Source: Leucaena leucocephala (taxonomy: Eukaryota > Streptophyta > Magnoliopsida > Fabales > Fabaceae). Taken from it: a DNA stretch of 64,000 nucleotides. Below are positions 12,048 through 24,289 of the stretch, piece by piece. The notes below the pieces were generated by a model, which did no database searches, was not told where the DNA came from, and saw nothing but the letters and a program-made list of their open reading frames with translations. Within the stretch, counting starts at the first letter, position 1. Every line of letters begins with the position of its first letter. A program made the translations under genes and the position numbers. Location: assembly GCA_037074615.1 (NCBI GenBank), contig CM073554.1, positions 20,038,501 through 20,102,500 on the forward strand. Direction: 5' to 3'.

Positions 12048-13593
12048 AGTCTCCACAATGATAGAAGGAAACCTTGACTTTCGCTTGCTAGAATGAACAC
12101 AGTAGGTGAGTATCAAATTTTGTCTATTAAATCAATATAATGAAGCATTGGTACTTCAAAAACAAAATTGTACTTGTCGGATTAAGTATTAGACAACGTA
12201 CCACTTCAAATTACACATGGACACTAAATATTTTGAAGTGTCCCCATGTCCATATCGTGTTTTGTTCTATACAATAACATTTATCCTATTAGGTGGATTT
12301 GACTATATCGATAATACAGTGTCATTATACTCTATCAACAAATAAATCTTTAGATAAATTATTAATTAAAAATTCTCATTTAATAATTTCATTGAGCATT
12401 TTTTTTATCTTCCTTACCCCTTTTCAAAGAACTTTTATTCTATGTTGTTATCCATATCTATCCTTTTCTAGAGCATACCTTCTGCTCAAATTATTCCCAT
12501 TTTATTTACAATCTAACTAATTTAAAAAAATTAGGTACATTGTATGTTAAGTTTTCTAAAATACCCCATTTAATTATATACATTTGAATTAATCTTGATA
12601 AATATTCCCTTAATATGTGCAATCATATAGGGATAGATTGAGAGAAAATTATAATTTTTATAAATAAAATAAATTAAGATATTATATTTAAGATTAAATT
12701 TAACTTTTTATCCCGTTTTTATAATTAGGAATATAGAGGATATGAAGTTTTTTGTTATAGTATTTATTGAATCATATTATATTATCTGGCTGTGACCCTT
12801 GATCTAACTGTGTTTTACACATTTCATAATTTTGCAGGCTAGATGTAAAGAAATGTTTGAGATGACAGATGAAGTCTTCGTTGTATTTCTCAGTGATTAG
12901 TGATTCTAAATGGTTTCTTGCACCTGTCGCTTCTCTCATTCTTGCTCCCGAAAAAAAAAAAAGAGTAATTCTGTTTTGGAATTTGTTAATTTCAAATTTC
13001 TTGTGTAATATTTTAACATACTAAAAGAGTGGAGAGGATTTTGAGCGATATACTAGAAAAAGTTACCATTTTTTGCCAATAAAAAAGATTAACATCTTAA
13101 TTTTACATCCGTTGTTATAACAAAAATATCGTAGGTGTCATGGGTAGGGTGGAAAATGTTCGTAACACAAATAATAACAAGAAGTGGTGGTGCTATTAAT
13201 CAAATGAACTTATTTTTTTTTTTGCCAAAAAGGTCTTGCCGATGTAACTCTTTTCTTATATTTTTTTTTTCTTTTTATATAATTAGAGTTAGGATGGACA
13301 CAATTAAAGTAAGTATTTACTAAAATTATATTGCAATTTGAGTTATTAAATAAAAAGGAAAATTTCTAAAAAAAATTCTTAAAATTCTTATATTCTAAAT
13401 TAGGACTATAATATTTATAAATGTTAGAAAAGTGTGAGGATTTAATATGGTAGTTTGAAATCTAGAGTTAAATGTTAAAAATACCCTTTTGTTTATATAA
13501 AAAAAATGCTTTTAGCTTCAGCTCTATAGTACTGCGTCTAATACAGCTATCACCAGCATAATATGATCATCACAAAGGGAACAAGAGGGTTAG
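12048..13593. other. 3' region of BSD pseudogene and AT-rich intergenic DNA
   Basis: A GTGAGT donor-like site near 12107 and a TTTTGCAG acceptor-like site near 12838 may mark an intron in the old 3'UTR. The rest is AT-rich with short meaningless open frames. Confidence 0.3.
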
Positions 13594-14233
13594 GCTTTGT
13601 TTGGTTGCTGAGGGAATGTTAAATTAATTTAAAAGAGGGTAAAAAAAAGTAGGGGATATTAATTAATAATATTTTTTATTTGGTTCAGAATGAGAGGGGA
13701 GGGGAGTTAATTAGAAATTAATAAATATACCCTTATCTCTTTATTTAAATTTATTTACTCTTTATTTATAATATTCATATCAAAATTATTATTTTTTTAA
13801 TTTATAAATTTTAAATTTTTTAATCTTATTTATATATATAATAAAATTAAAAAAATAAAATATATGATAAAATTTTAATATTATTTCTTATTAATTTTAT
13901 AATTATTATATATTTTAATATAATATATAAATAATTTATTATGTTTATTAAGTTTTATTATAATTTATTATAATTATTATATAATTAAAAAAAATTAGGT
14001 ATAAGAAAAATAAAAAAAATTTAAGGGTATAGTTAAAATATTAAAAAAAATTTAAAGGTAATTTAATCTAAAAAAGACAAAAAGTTTCTCTCCCCTCCAA
14101 AATCCCCCATTCTTAGAGGGGAGCTAAAGGAGGGAAGGAGAGTATATAAAGACAAAAAATCTCCCCTCCACTGTCCTCTATTTTTTCCAACTAAACATAC
14201 TTTTTTTTCTACCCTTCCGGATCAAACAAACGC
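13594..14233. mobile_element. MITE-like TIR element, about 640 bp
   Basis: The left end GCTTTGTTTGGTTGCTGAGG pairs imperfectly with the right end, whose reverse complement is GCGTTTGTTTGATCCGGAA. Subterminal blocks are purine-rich on the left and carry matching CTCCCCTCC pyrimidine blocks on the right. The interior is extremely AT-rich and non-coding. The terminal TTTGTTTGG type is shared with the element at 7199-7432. Confidence 0.55.
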
Positions 14234-14236
14234 TGA

Positions 14237-15084
14237 ACTTCCCATAGGGACAAGCACAGTACAAGCATCCATATACTACCATGGTCCTGAAATTGTTTTC
14301 CCGAAATGATAAAACAAAATCCATTATGACGGGACACTGAAACAGAAGAAGAGAAGGACAAACAAATGCCGAGAAGCTACCCGCTGACGAGCTAACTCTG
14401 AACGCCGAAGTTCAGAGTTCAAAGTTGAAGCCTGGAGAGGAGACGCCGCTGGTTTGCGAGACAAGACAGAGTTAAGAACTTGAAGGGAGATTGAGTTTGA
14501 GCTGCGATGCGAATGCGTTTATGCTGCGACGCCGCTGGTGTGAGAGATCTTGTGCCGCGAGCCATGAGTGAGACTAACGGAGAGCAGAGGCGCGACGCAG
14601 AGAGAGCACAGCGAGAGCGAGAATGAGAAAGAGCATAGGTGAGAGTGGAAAGGAATTTCAGATCTGGTTTGCTTAATTTCAAATCTGAACCATGATATAT
14701 AGTCGGAAGAAGAGGAGCTCGCTTTTGGTTTCCTCAGGGGGAAGCCGGAGATGAAGAAGGTGGCTGGCATTGATGTTGATGGAGAAGATTGCCGGCAACG
14801 GAGATGACTATTTTGGTGGGATAACTTTTTTTAAATAGACAAGGGGTGCTTTTATCATTTTACTCTAAATTTTAAAATCCTCATTTTTAAGAATGTTTTC
14901 TAAATAAAATTTAAGTATGTTTACCCAATAAATTTTATAATAGAAAATTTTTAATAATTTTTTCAAAAATCTATCTAAACCTTAATTTTAGAAAAGTTTA
15001 AAAAAATATTTTTAAAATAATTTTCTTTTATAATAATAAATTATTACTTTATTTATACAAGAGTTTGAAAAAAGTTATACTATT
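14237..15084. other. GC-richer island plus AT-rich spacer, no gene recognised
   Basis: From about 14340 to 14820 the sequence is distinctly GC-richer than its surroundings. On the minus strand it gives two overlapping open frames of 83-87 codons, serine-rich and without known domains. Composition resembles a 5'UTR or promoter fragment on the minus strand, but no downstream exon was found. Confidence 0.3.
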
Positions 15085-15800
15085 CATAGTATCTATTTAC
15101 ATAAATCTTAAATTAAAATTTTAAAAAAAATTATAGCCTAAATTTTAATTTTAATTTTTTTAAAATAAATAGATATATTTATTTAAAATAACTTTTGAAC
15201 TAAATTATGATTTAAAATTATAATTTTATTTAATAATTTTTAGAATAGTAAAATATTTTATCCCTATTTTCTCTCCAATCTTTTTCATCTCTCCCCTTTC
15301 TCTCTTTCACCTCGTCATCTTTTTCTCTTCATTGTGGTCGTCTCTATGCCTTCGCCACTGGAGTTCACTATCGCCGTCTTTATGCATATGTCATTGGAGC
15401 TCATCATTAGGGTGAGTCGTTGGGTTATTATCTATCTTCGTTGTCTCATGCATCACTGGTCTTTGTCTTCAAGCGTCTTCAGCTCTAGGCGTCAGACGTC
15501 TTTATTGGGTAAAGTCACTAGACGATACTGTCAAGCGTCTTTAGCTCCTCTATCGTCAGATGGTGACGTCTTCTTCTTCAAAGGAGATGAACAGTGGAAG
15601 AAGAGGTAGAGGCGTGGATTATAATTTATTTATTTTTATTTATCTTAAACTATTTTTGATAATTTATTAATTATAAATATCTTTATAGTAATAACTATCT
15701 AAATACTTATTTATTTAGAGATATTTTTTTCTATAAGCTCTATAATTTTTTTTTTAAATTATCTAATTTTTTTCCATAAGTCATTTTATAAAGGTCTATC
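15085..15800. mobile_element. MITE-superfamily copy with a GC-richer core
   Basis: Its flanks align with those of 48350-49060 and 59046-59792. On the left is the AACTTTTGAACTAAATTATG...AGAATAGTAAA...CCCTATTTT block. On the right are the TAATTTATTAATTATAAA, AACTATCTAAATACTTATTT and AAGTCATTTT blocks. The middle (about 15290-15615) is GC-richer and contains a 91-codon open frame I do not recognise. Boundaries are approximate. Confidence 0.5.
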
Positions 15801-16009
15801 TAAAATAGTCTATAAATGAGTTTAAAATAACATTACTTGCTAGTTTTATAATATAAATATAGATTGTCTGTTTATATTTTAAATTATAATTAATTTGATC
15901 TTTATATTTTTTTTGCAAATTTCCGAAAAATATCATAGAATTTTTGTCTGTAGAAGAAATTATTGTCTGAATTTCTTTGTTAAAAAAATAAAAAGAATTA
16001 AACCCTAAA

Positions 16010-18284
16010 CCCGAGGCCCGAATTAATCCTTCATTCTTCGGTCTTCATTGTTCACTTTCTCCGGTTGAACTTCTCTTCGCTTCTTGATCTGTAGGTCTCA
16101 GCCAGCTCCACCTGCTCTCTTCTCAGCAACACCTTGGTGAGTTCTTCGCCATCTCTCTTCTTTCCTCTTCTGTTTTTGTTCACTGTCGTAGGCCCAAATT
16201 TGGTGGACAGGACAAATATTTTGATGCATTGTATAGATAGATGCTGATGTTTGATGTATGATTGGGGATTTATCTTGGATTAAAATCCTTCTCCTATACT
16301 CTTTCTCTTCTTCCTCCTACTTGTTAGCTGCGGTTTTTATTCCTTAATGTTGTGTTTTCTCTTTATCGGGGATTTAATGTTACTCTTATTGGAGCTTCCC
16401 ATTGTGAATTGTACTCTTGGAGTTTTCTATAGTGATTTCAATTTTACATATTTCCACTCACAGATCCCCTTTCTTGACCAGAGTTCGGCGTTCTGTACTG
16501 TTCGCGATTTAGCTCCTTCCGCGTCCGACGTTCGCGTTCGTCTTTCATGCGTGTTGTGTCTTTGCCTTTCTTCCTCTCCATATCACCGTATTTCGTTGTT
16601 CTTCCTTATTCTCGGCCGTTCGTGCTCTTTGGAGTGTTTGCCAAAGGTGAGTTCTGGACAGTCACTTTCAACTCTCTGATCTTTCATTCTTCCTTGGTTT
16701 TGGAGTTTGATAAATCATTTTCTATTTTATTATTTCTTAAGCACTGATTTTATTTAATTTTAATGTCTTCTATATTCTCTTGCAATTGAACTTAGCTCGG
16801 GAAATTTGTTAATTTTCTTGTTTAATACTTTGGGAAGTTATACAGTACCAGTCGCCTTCTTCTTTTATCACTTATTTTCCTAGAAATACTTGATCTTTCT
16901 CTAGAGTTTTTTAACCGAGAGAAATGTGTATACTGGGATTTTTTTTTAATTTTTTTAGTTTAACTTAGGATGTAGGATGTCCTTTGTCATCGTAATTGTT
17001 GGAGTGGGTCAGGACCAGAATTTATTTTTACTTTACTAATTAATGTGTTTGTCATTGCATATCCATTTGACTAATCTCACAGTTGCTGTGATGAGATGGC
17101 TAGACTGCCCATCTTTTGCCTATTTGTTAACTTCTCATTTAGTGATTGACTCATCTCATCTTACTATACATTATGTATATGCTTTGCATCATGGAAAACA
17201 CTTTAGATTTTGCTTTACAATACAAGCCAGCAGAAAGTGAAATTGCACTGATTTGAACGAAAGGCTCAGTTGTGATGCATGCCTTTATGCTAGTACACTA
17301 TTTCGGGTTGGGTCTTGTGCATGTTAGTAATTTTTGTTTGACTAGCTAAAGGCAATTGAAAATGGAAGCAAATGTTGATGATCTATGACATGATGGTAAA
17401 TGGATTGGGGAGAAGGAAGATCATGTTCTACTATCAAATAGAGAGTGAAAGACAACTAGAAAAGAGGCACAAAGGATTTAGCCAACAATGTGGTGGAGTA
17501 GAAGTGAGATGGAGTGTTCAAATATTGAGTGGGACTTATTCATGATGACTTGGGAGTTTTTTTGATGGTATTGACTATCTTTTTATGGTGGTGAAAATCA
17601 AAGGGAAGGGATGATTATATGGATTGTATTAGTATTCCTGGAGATGGGGAAACACCAGTAGCTTGTATTGTATGAACTTTATGTGCTACTTTGTCAGTGT
17701 TTGATAAACACTATTTATATGATATGGAATATCATATGTCTGTAAGTTATAAATTTGCTGAATCTGGTGCTCAAGCATAACTTTTAATGCTTATCTATCA
17801 ATCAATAGTTGTATGCATATATAGATTTAATGAAAGAAACTTCATTTAGTATGGAAAAGTGGTGGTTTTAGCCTTCATCGTATAGAAGGTCAAATGCTTT
17901 CAATCGAAATCTCTGCTTGGACAACCTTACTTGCACACGTGGTTTACAATCTGTAGCATTTGTATTTCATGTTCTTCCAATATCATAATGCATCAAGATA
18001 TCCTTTTTCCCCTCACATATACACAAACGTACATATTCTTATTTTTGTTATGGTAGCAATTCTCATGTACACAGATGTTTTCTAGGTTCAGTTTCTGCAT
18101 GAAATGATATTTATAACTTTAATTTAACTTGTGCATTTGCATGTATGTACAGTTAATGGTGCCTTTGTATCTTGCTGTTGGAGTTTCTGTTTCATTTGTT
18201 CTTAAATAGTAGGATGCTTCAATTTGTGATTGCTTATGCAATTATCATATATAATCAATGACAGGACATCATTGAAAGAGGGGT
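16010..18284 (+). other. Probable 5'UTR exon and long leader intron of the 18.3-kb gene
   Basis: A pyrimidine-rich, GC-richer stretch at about 16015-16135 looks like a plant 5' leader and ends CACCTTG|GTGAGT, a good donor. The matching acceptor is AATGACAG at about 18264, 20 bases before the ATG of the small membrane protein. The intron would be about 2.1 kb and T-rich, as plant introns are. This is inferred from splice-site quality and composition only. Confidence 0.5.
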
Positions 18285-18647
18285 ATGGCAAGAAAACCAA
18301 AAGATGAAAATCAGCAAGCAACAAATTCCGCGCCTGTCCAGAAAACTGATGATGACCATGTAGCCGCAGGCCTTTCTGCTGCCGGTTTGATGGAAACTAT
18401 AGAAAATCAGTATCACAAAATAAAAGAGCATGCAGAAACTTATCCTTATGTATGGGCTTCCTATATTGTTGTATATGGTGGATTTGGTCTCTGGACAGCC
18501 TATCGATGGAGAAAGCTCCGCAAAACTGAGGACAGAGTTCGAGGTCTTCAGGCAAGGCTTAAGCAGCTTGTTGAAGCTGAAGAATCTTCTGCTACTTCTA
18601 CCATGGCCGAGAAGGCTCCGTCTTCTTCTGAAAAGTCAGCTAAGTAG
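18285..18647 (+). CDS. Small conserved-looking single-pass membrane protein, 120 aa
   Basis: A single uninterrupted exon encodes 120 aa. The N-terminal 30 residues are hydrophilic (MARKPKDENQ...). A hydrophobic aromatic segment, YPYVWASYIVVYGGFGLWTAYRW at about 53-75, is a plausible transmembrane helix. It is followed by a basic stretch (RKLRK), a short amphipathic coiled coil (EDRVRGLQARLKQLVEAEE, about 82-100) and a Ser/Ala/Lys-rich tail. There is no signal peptide, so a tail-in or organelle-membrane topology is possible. I do not recognise a named family. The codon-like pattern, good start context and upstream leader-like exon support a real gene. Confidence 0.75.
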   Translation: MARKPKDENQQATNSAPVQKTDDDHVAAGLSAAGLMETIENQYHKIKEHAETYPYVWASYIVVYGGFGLWTAYRWRKLRKTEDRVRGLQARLKQLVEAEESSATSTMAEKAPSSSEKSAK

Positions 18648-20645
18648 CCGGCAATATCACCCTTAAATAGTTTAGTTAACTGCCAAACTACGTTATATTT
18701 CCATGATCATTGTGGATGCCTCATTATTTACATCAGCAGATTCTTTTGAAGGAGCTATGGACTACACTAGAAGATCTGAATTTACAATAATATCTCATAA
18801 GTTGATATTTACCTTCTGTGACGAGTTTTTGGCACAATTATTTGTGACATTTCACCTTGTAATGTCTTTTGTTCAAGAGAATTTTGGTAGGCACCTGTGC
18901 GCTTGCTGTGATGGCATACTCCAAATGTGATTGCATGTTTTCTGCTGTATAACTGAAATTTAGTTAATAGAGAAGCTCATCAGCTCAAATTCAGTTGGGT
19001 TATGAGGGAGCCTTTTCGCACTCTCTTTGGTTCAGATTTGATATCAGTGGATATTATATTTGTGTACTCGTTGTCAGGCCTTTTCTGGGATACACAGTCA
19101 TCAAGCATGTTGATTGATTGGGGTTTGATACATCTTTGAAATGACTTAAAAAGCTATCATTTTTCATATTCATGCCTTTGTAATATTAAGATAACTTAAG
19201 AACAATAAAAATATCGATATTTTATGATTAGAGATTCGAAAGCCAGTGCTGGATTTCCGGGTTGAAGACACCGGATTTGGATTAGCATTCAATAAAGCCT
19301 TAGTTAGATTGATTTTGCAAAAATGACTGGTTAGATTGAATTTAATGTAGGCAAAAACTTTACTATGCAATTATTGAAAAGACGTGCGTATTATAATGTA
19401 GTATTAGTATTAATAATACATAGCCAATACTGTTGACCCTTGTGGAAGGAACTATAAAGTATAAATAATGTAGTATTAATTCTCCGATGTTAAATATAAG
19501 AATTAGATAAAAAATATATTTTAATTTTAAATATAAGGCTCTCAATTTATTATTTTTTTAAATTATAATTTTTTTTAAAACATTCCTATATAATTTGCAC
19601 ATATTAAAAATTTTTTTATCAAGAGTAATTCAAATACACATGATTAAAATAATTATTTTAAAAAAATTAATAAATAATTATAAGTAACTGATTTAATAAA
19701 TTTTCTTAATCTATCTAAATTAATTAAATAATAAATAACTAATAAGTGTTAGCCTTGTAGAAAGAACTATAAAGTATAAACGCTTAAATGAGGGTTAAAA
19801 TTCGAATCGATATGAACGTATTATAAATTAAAGTTTTTAGTGTTAATGTCATGTTTATCTTTTTATTATATAAATATTAGGGATCCTATCTGAGAATTGT
19901 GTAATTCGAATGTAAGAGGATATTCAATATTAAACAATTAAGAATCTGAATTACATTTAATTAATTGATTGATTGATTAAAAGATTGAAATTTTGCGCAG
20001 TTTAGACCATTAAGCAATAGTGTGATAGTCCTGATTTGAAAACCCAATGCTAGATTTCCAGGTTGAGCCATATAGAAAGATTGCAAGCCTTGACATGGAA
20101 TTCTCTACTTCACAAGGTTCATTCCTAGTTTCCTACTCCTAATTATGAACAAACAAGCAAAGCAATTACATTAATTAACTGCAATAAAAGCCTAGCATCT
20201 ACAGAAAAAGAAACCCCTACAAATTCCAAGTCCCAACGGCCATCAGACCCTGCCCTTTTTCCTTCAATTATCTTGTTTGTTAGCATTTTCAATTCCTTGG
20301 GCTATGCAATTATATTATAAACCCTACATGCTGCTAAGTTACATCTTATAGAGTGGAAAATTACATCAAAGAACATGCAGATTTAGAAAATTCTAAGTCA
20401 AAAGATTTTGAAAACTATAATTATTGTTTTAGAAAAAAACAAAATATTATCAAAATTTAAGGAAGTTACCCTTAAATCTGATGTACATCATAATTTTGAT
20501 TGACTTTATGAGTAACTTCCCCAAAATTTAATAATAAGTTTAGTTTTAAAAAATAATTATAGTTTTAAAGATTATTTAACTTAAAATTTACAAAATCTCA
20601 TTTCTTAGAGTAATTTTCTCTCTACCCAAGCCCCCCAGGCTTGGC
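18648..20645. other. 3'UTR of the small gene, then AT-rich intergenic DNA
   Basis: From 18648 to about 19130 the composition is that of a plant 3'UTR. From 19170 to about 20600 the DNA is AT-rich with several short repeats (for example a partial echo of the GATTCGAAAGCCAGTGCTGG block at 19233 and again near 20034) and no recognisable gene. Confidence 0.4.
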
Positions 20646-22738
20646 CTAGTGAAGTACATGGACCCACTCATACCGACCTGGGAGAGGTACATCATTCACA
20701 ATGTCATAGTTATACCTGCAAAATAAAACCCATACTACTTACATATTTACAGAAGACAACACTTGAAAATAAAAAAGAAAAGTATAAAGACAGAATACTT
20801 CTCCATAAAGATTCTGTGTTGCTGCTCCTCTGCAAAAGCAAAGAACTCCTCCATCTCGTAAGCTGTTGGAATATTCCTTTGCACGTGTTCACATATACTT
20901 TGCTTTGTGGTTGATGTACGGGTGCTCATAGTATTAGAGTCTGTTGTTAAACTACAAGGAGGGCTATCCCCTGTACTCCTGTTTAACCACACAAAAAAAG
21001 GCCAACCAAAAATCAATACCTAAAAGAAAAAAGATTCCAGTCATCAAAATAGGAAGAGAAAAAGATTAAAGTGCTTCCAACAACTTTTAGTGTAGGAAGT
21101 TACTTGGCCTTTCACTCTCAGTCCATCTCTTCCTTATTGGTATGCATTTATTTTCTTTGCTAAATATAGGGATTTAAGTTAGTCAAATATGACTTCCTTA
21201 TTATAAATAAAACTATTGGCTAAGAGAATCCAAAAGTTTCTGCACCAGAAATCTGTGTGATGCTAGCTGACAGCATAACATGTCACTTGATGTTTATGAA
21301 AATTTGAAAAGTGAACATCTTTCCCCTACAAAATCTGTTAAGTTGAAACTAAAGACAAGTACCTATTCTAAAAAAGTAGCTGCAATTAATGGGACAGGGT
21401 CTGACACAGTGGGCTCAAACATTATGTAAAAGATACAGAGCAAGAGACGGCCAAAATCTTTCACATTCATTACAAACAACAAGGACAATCAAGGTGAAAA
21501 ACATGATGGAATCACAACAGAAAGTCAGAAACAATTACCTAGATTTCTTTGACTAAACTGTTAGATTTCAATCTTTGAAAAATATGGCTAATATTTATCA
21601 TTTGGTCCTTCAAAACGCAAGTTTTTCCCTAATTTAATCCTTCAAAGGTACGGTTAAAGATAATTGTAACACATTAATGGGGGTCCATTTCACCGGCTGC
21701 ATTCCATAGGAAAAGATAAAACTTTCTGTAAGAGATCAGGGAAGATGCAAGTAGCAGCAATAAATAACCCTGCTGAGGACTAGGCATTGTTGCAGAACCT
21801 CTCAATGCTCATAAATGCTAAAACTTGACCAACCCTTGTGACAACTGTCCCTTTCCTTCGTGCTCAGGTTGCAGAGATTTTAGAATGCAGTAATCAAATG
21901 AAAGCGAAATAACATAAAACAAAATTTCAGACTGAGACAACACATGAGACACACAGAAAAGGTCATGGCAGGTAAGCCTTCATGCAAGTAAAACTAAGAA
22001 ATCCTTTCCCCCTTTATTAATGGTTGTTTGCAATTTAGAATTAATGGCAAAAACACATGAAAAAGAAAAGAAAAACTTTCATAATATACACAAGAAATGG
22101 ACAAATAAATCTAAAAACACTTCGCCTAGAAAGTCAGGAAGGAGTAAACCTCAAAGATCAAACTCAGCGTTAAAACAAACAAGGAGTAAACACCACCGAA
22201 TAAATCAGGGAGAGGAAACTTGGTATAATGAAATTGCAAAGGTGAATTTAAGAAGCATATAGTACCTATCTTTTTCTTCAACCTCTGAGATGTTTTCTCC
22301 GAACGAACTCTCAATACACATATCAAAATTTTCCTCATCATCACTTCCCTTTGCAATTTCCCCAAGAAAATGCCCCTTCTCAATAATTAACGACCCTGGT
22401 TTCACCGAACTTTCTCTCACCCTCGAATTCGCAATCATGTCACGACAATTAGAGCTAGGACTTCCTCTGCAACAGTTTCCGTGAGAGTTCGGCAGGGACG
22501 GAGGTGGCTTCTTGCTGCCGATGAAGACCTTCCGGAGGCGTCGGCTTCGGAGTTGAAGGTAGGAAAAGGAAGAAGCATCAGCATCCTCCACGGGGGGCGA
22601 GGAAGACGAAGACGACTGGCAATGGCTCTGTAACGCAAGGGTTTTGGCTCTGGTACGAACGCCGAGTGAGGACTGAGTCGGAACTTTCATGACTGCAACA
22701 TCACCTGCCATTTTCAATTTCTTCATGTACTTGCCCAT
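20646..22738 (-). CDS. KRP3: Cyclin-dependent kinase inhibitor, KRP/ICK family (KRP3-like)
   Basis: Plant Kip-related protein that binds cyclin D/CDKA complexes in the nucleus and restrains cell-cycle progression. Exons at 22738-22266, 20978-20799 and 20715-20646 join in frame to 240 aa, all introns GT-AG. The ATG at 22738 gives MGKYMKKLKMAGDVAVM, the N-terminus typical of KRP3-type proteins, followed by the VRTRAKTLAL motif and YLQLRSRRL. The CDK/cyclin-binding domain is residues 194-240: IPTAYEMEEFFAFAEEQQHR, FMEKYNYDIVNDVPLPGRYE and a short end. The GRYEW motif and a stop a few residues later are standard. An upstream in-frame extension from 22987 is leader sequence, not protein. The KRP3 label rests on the N-terminal motif; KRP4 or KRP5 cannot be excluded. 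Confidence 0.9.
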
Positions 22739-22820
22739 AGTGAAATTCTGTGAGGGAACAGTTTCATGCGAGAAGAGAGAGTGAGGAGAACGATGCGAAA
22801 CCGCTTGATGTAAGTGTTGG

Positions 22821-22842
22821 CAGAGAGAGAGAGAGAGAGATT
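22821..22842. repeat. (GA)n microsatellite in the KRP 5' leader
   Basis: About ten GA repeats lie roughly 85 bp upstream of the KRP start codon, so on the minus strand the leader carries a (CT)n tract. Such tracts are common in plant leaders and core promoters. Confidence 0.85.
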
Positions 22843-23274
22843 CCAATTTCTGAGTCGTAGGAAAAGGTATGGCAGGGAGAAGAAGGTAAGTTAGGGTTCC
22901 CCTATAAATATACATATAACTTTCTAATACAACTTTAAATAGGAAAGACATTCTGGGAATTAGGATATTTTTATGTAAGAAAGTCATATTTATAAAATAA
23001 ATGGAAAAATTGTTAAAAAATTTTACCTAATAAAATTTATTATCTAAAAGTATTTAAAATTTGTTTAAACAACTAATTCATTACTGTATAATATATTTTT
23101 AACTATAATAAATAAAAATATTTAAATATAGCTAAATATATGTTACCCATATATAAAAAAGAGTTACATGCTCAATTTAGGATTTGGATTTATATTCATT
23201 TTCTTACTGAGATAAGGGTGATTAACATATCAACCAAAAGCTTTTATAACACATGGTGATATGAGAATTTCTTT

Positions 23275-23760
23275 GGGTTTATCTGGACAAAATTTTAGAA
23301 AAGGGTTTATAAAAAGAATAGTTTTTAAGTAGCTTTTAGAAAAAGGTTTCTAAAAAAGAAATTATGAAAAAAAATATTTTGAATAAATGACTATTTATAT
23401 AGTTATTTATAAAAATATTTTTATTATTGGTAAATTATAAAAAATAATATGATTATTAAATATATGAGAAAGGAAATACGAGAGGGTATAGAAGAGAGAT
23501 AAGAGATGATATAGAAAAGAAATGAGAGAGAAGAGAGGGTGTAAGAAAAAGTATAGGTAATATAGTAATTAGATAATCCATAAACTCTTTTACTGTTCCA
23601 TAAGCTACTCTGATAAACTTATCTGAAACCTTAGTTTTAAACTATGGTTTAATCCAAAAGCCTTTTTGAATAAATATAACTATTTATTTTAAAATTTTTT
23701 TAAATTTAAATTTTACTAAAATCTAAATTTAAAATTTAGTTTTTAGTTAAAACCAAATAC
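23275..23760. mobile_element. MITE of the GGGCC..TTTGG superfamily
   Basis: It aligns along its length with 40691-41208: TAGAAAAGGGTTTATAAAAAG, TTTTGAATAAATGACTATTT, the GAGAGAAGAGAGGGTGTAAGAAAAAGTA purine block, TCCATAAGCTACTCTGATAA and AACCTTAGTTTTAAACTATG. Ends near GGGTTTATCTGG and CCAAATAC are diverged, so the limits are approximate. Confidence 0.6.
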
Positions 23761-24289
23761 ATAATTTGTAAATAAAGGGTCATTGGTTTAAATCCACTCG
23801 TGTCATTAGTGATGTCTCTTTAATTAAAAAAAAATAAGGATAATATCTAAATTTATCTTAAAATTTTTTATTTATAAACAATAATACTATAAAAAAAATT
23901 TATATTCAATATTGTTATATAAATTTTAAAACGTAATAATAGTATTTTATTTTATTAAAAATTAATATTAATTGTTAATATTTTTAACACTAAGAGGCAA
24001 GAATGTTATTTTTTAAAATTTTTATAGTGAGATTAAACTTATAAAATTTAATGACAACATTATTTTTAATATTTTTAAGTAAAAATTTCGAAGGGATTTA
24101 CAACATAACCCTTTAATATAATGATAAACTAATATTTCACGTGTGACGTGGAATTATGGGAGTATGCAAAAATTTGTATGATAACATTTGTATGATGATC
24201 AATGTCTCTTGCTCAGCCTCAGCCTCAGCGCCATTAGGAACTGCACATTTAAAAGCTGAAATTACAGCCTGGTCCCCGATCTTGAAGCT

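Noticed and set aside
22205..22987. Upstream extension of the KRP first exon
   Set aside because: The ATG at 22738 gives the typical MGKYMKKLK start. The 83 codons before it run through a CT-rich leader and a microsatellite.
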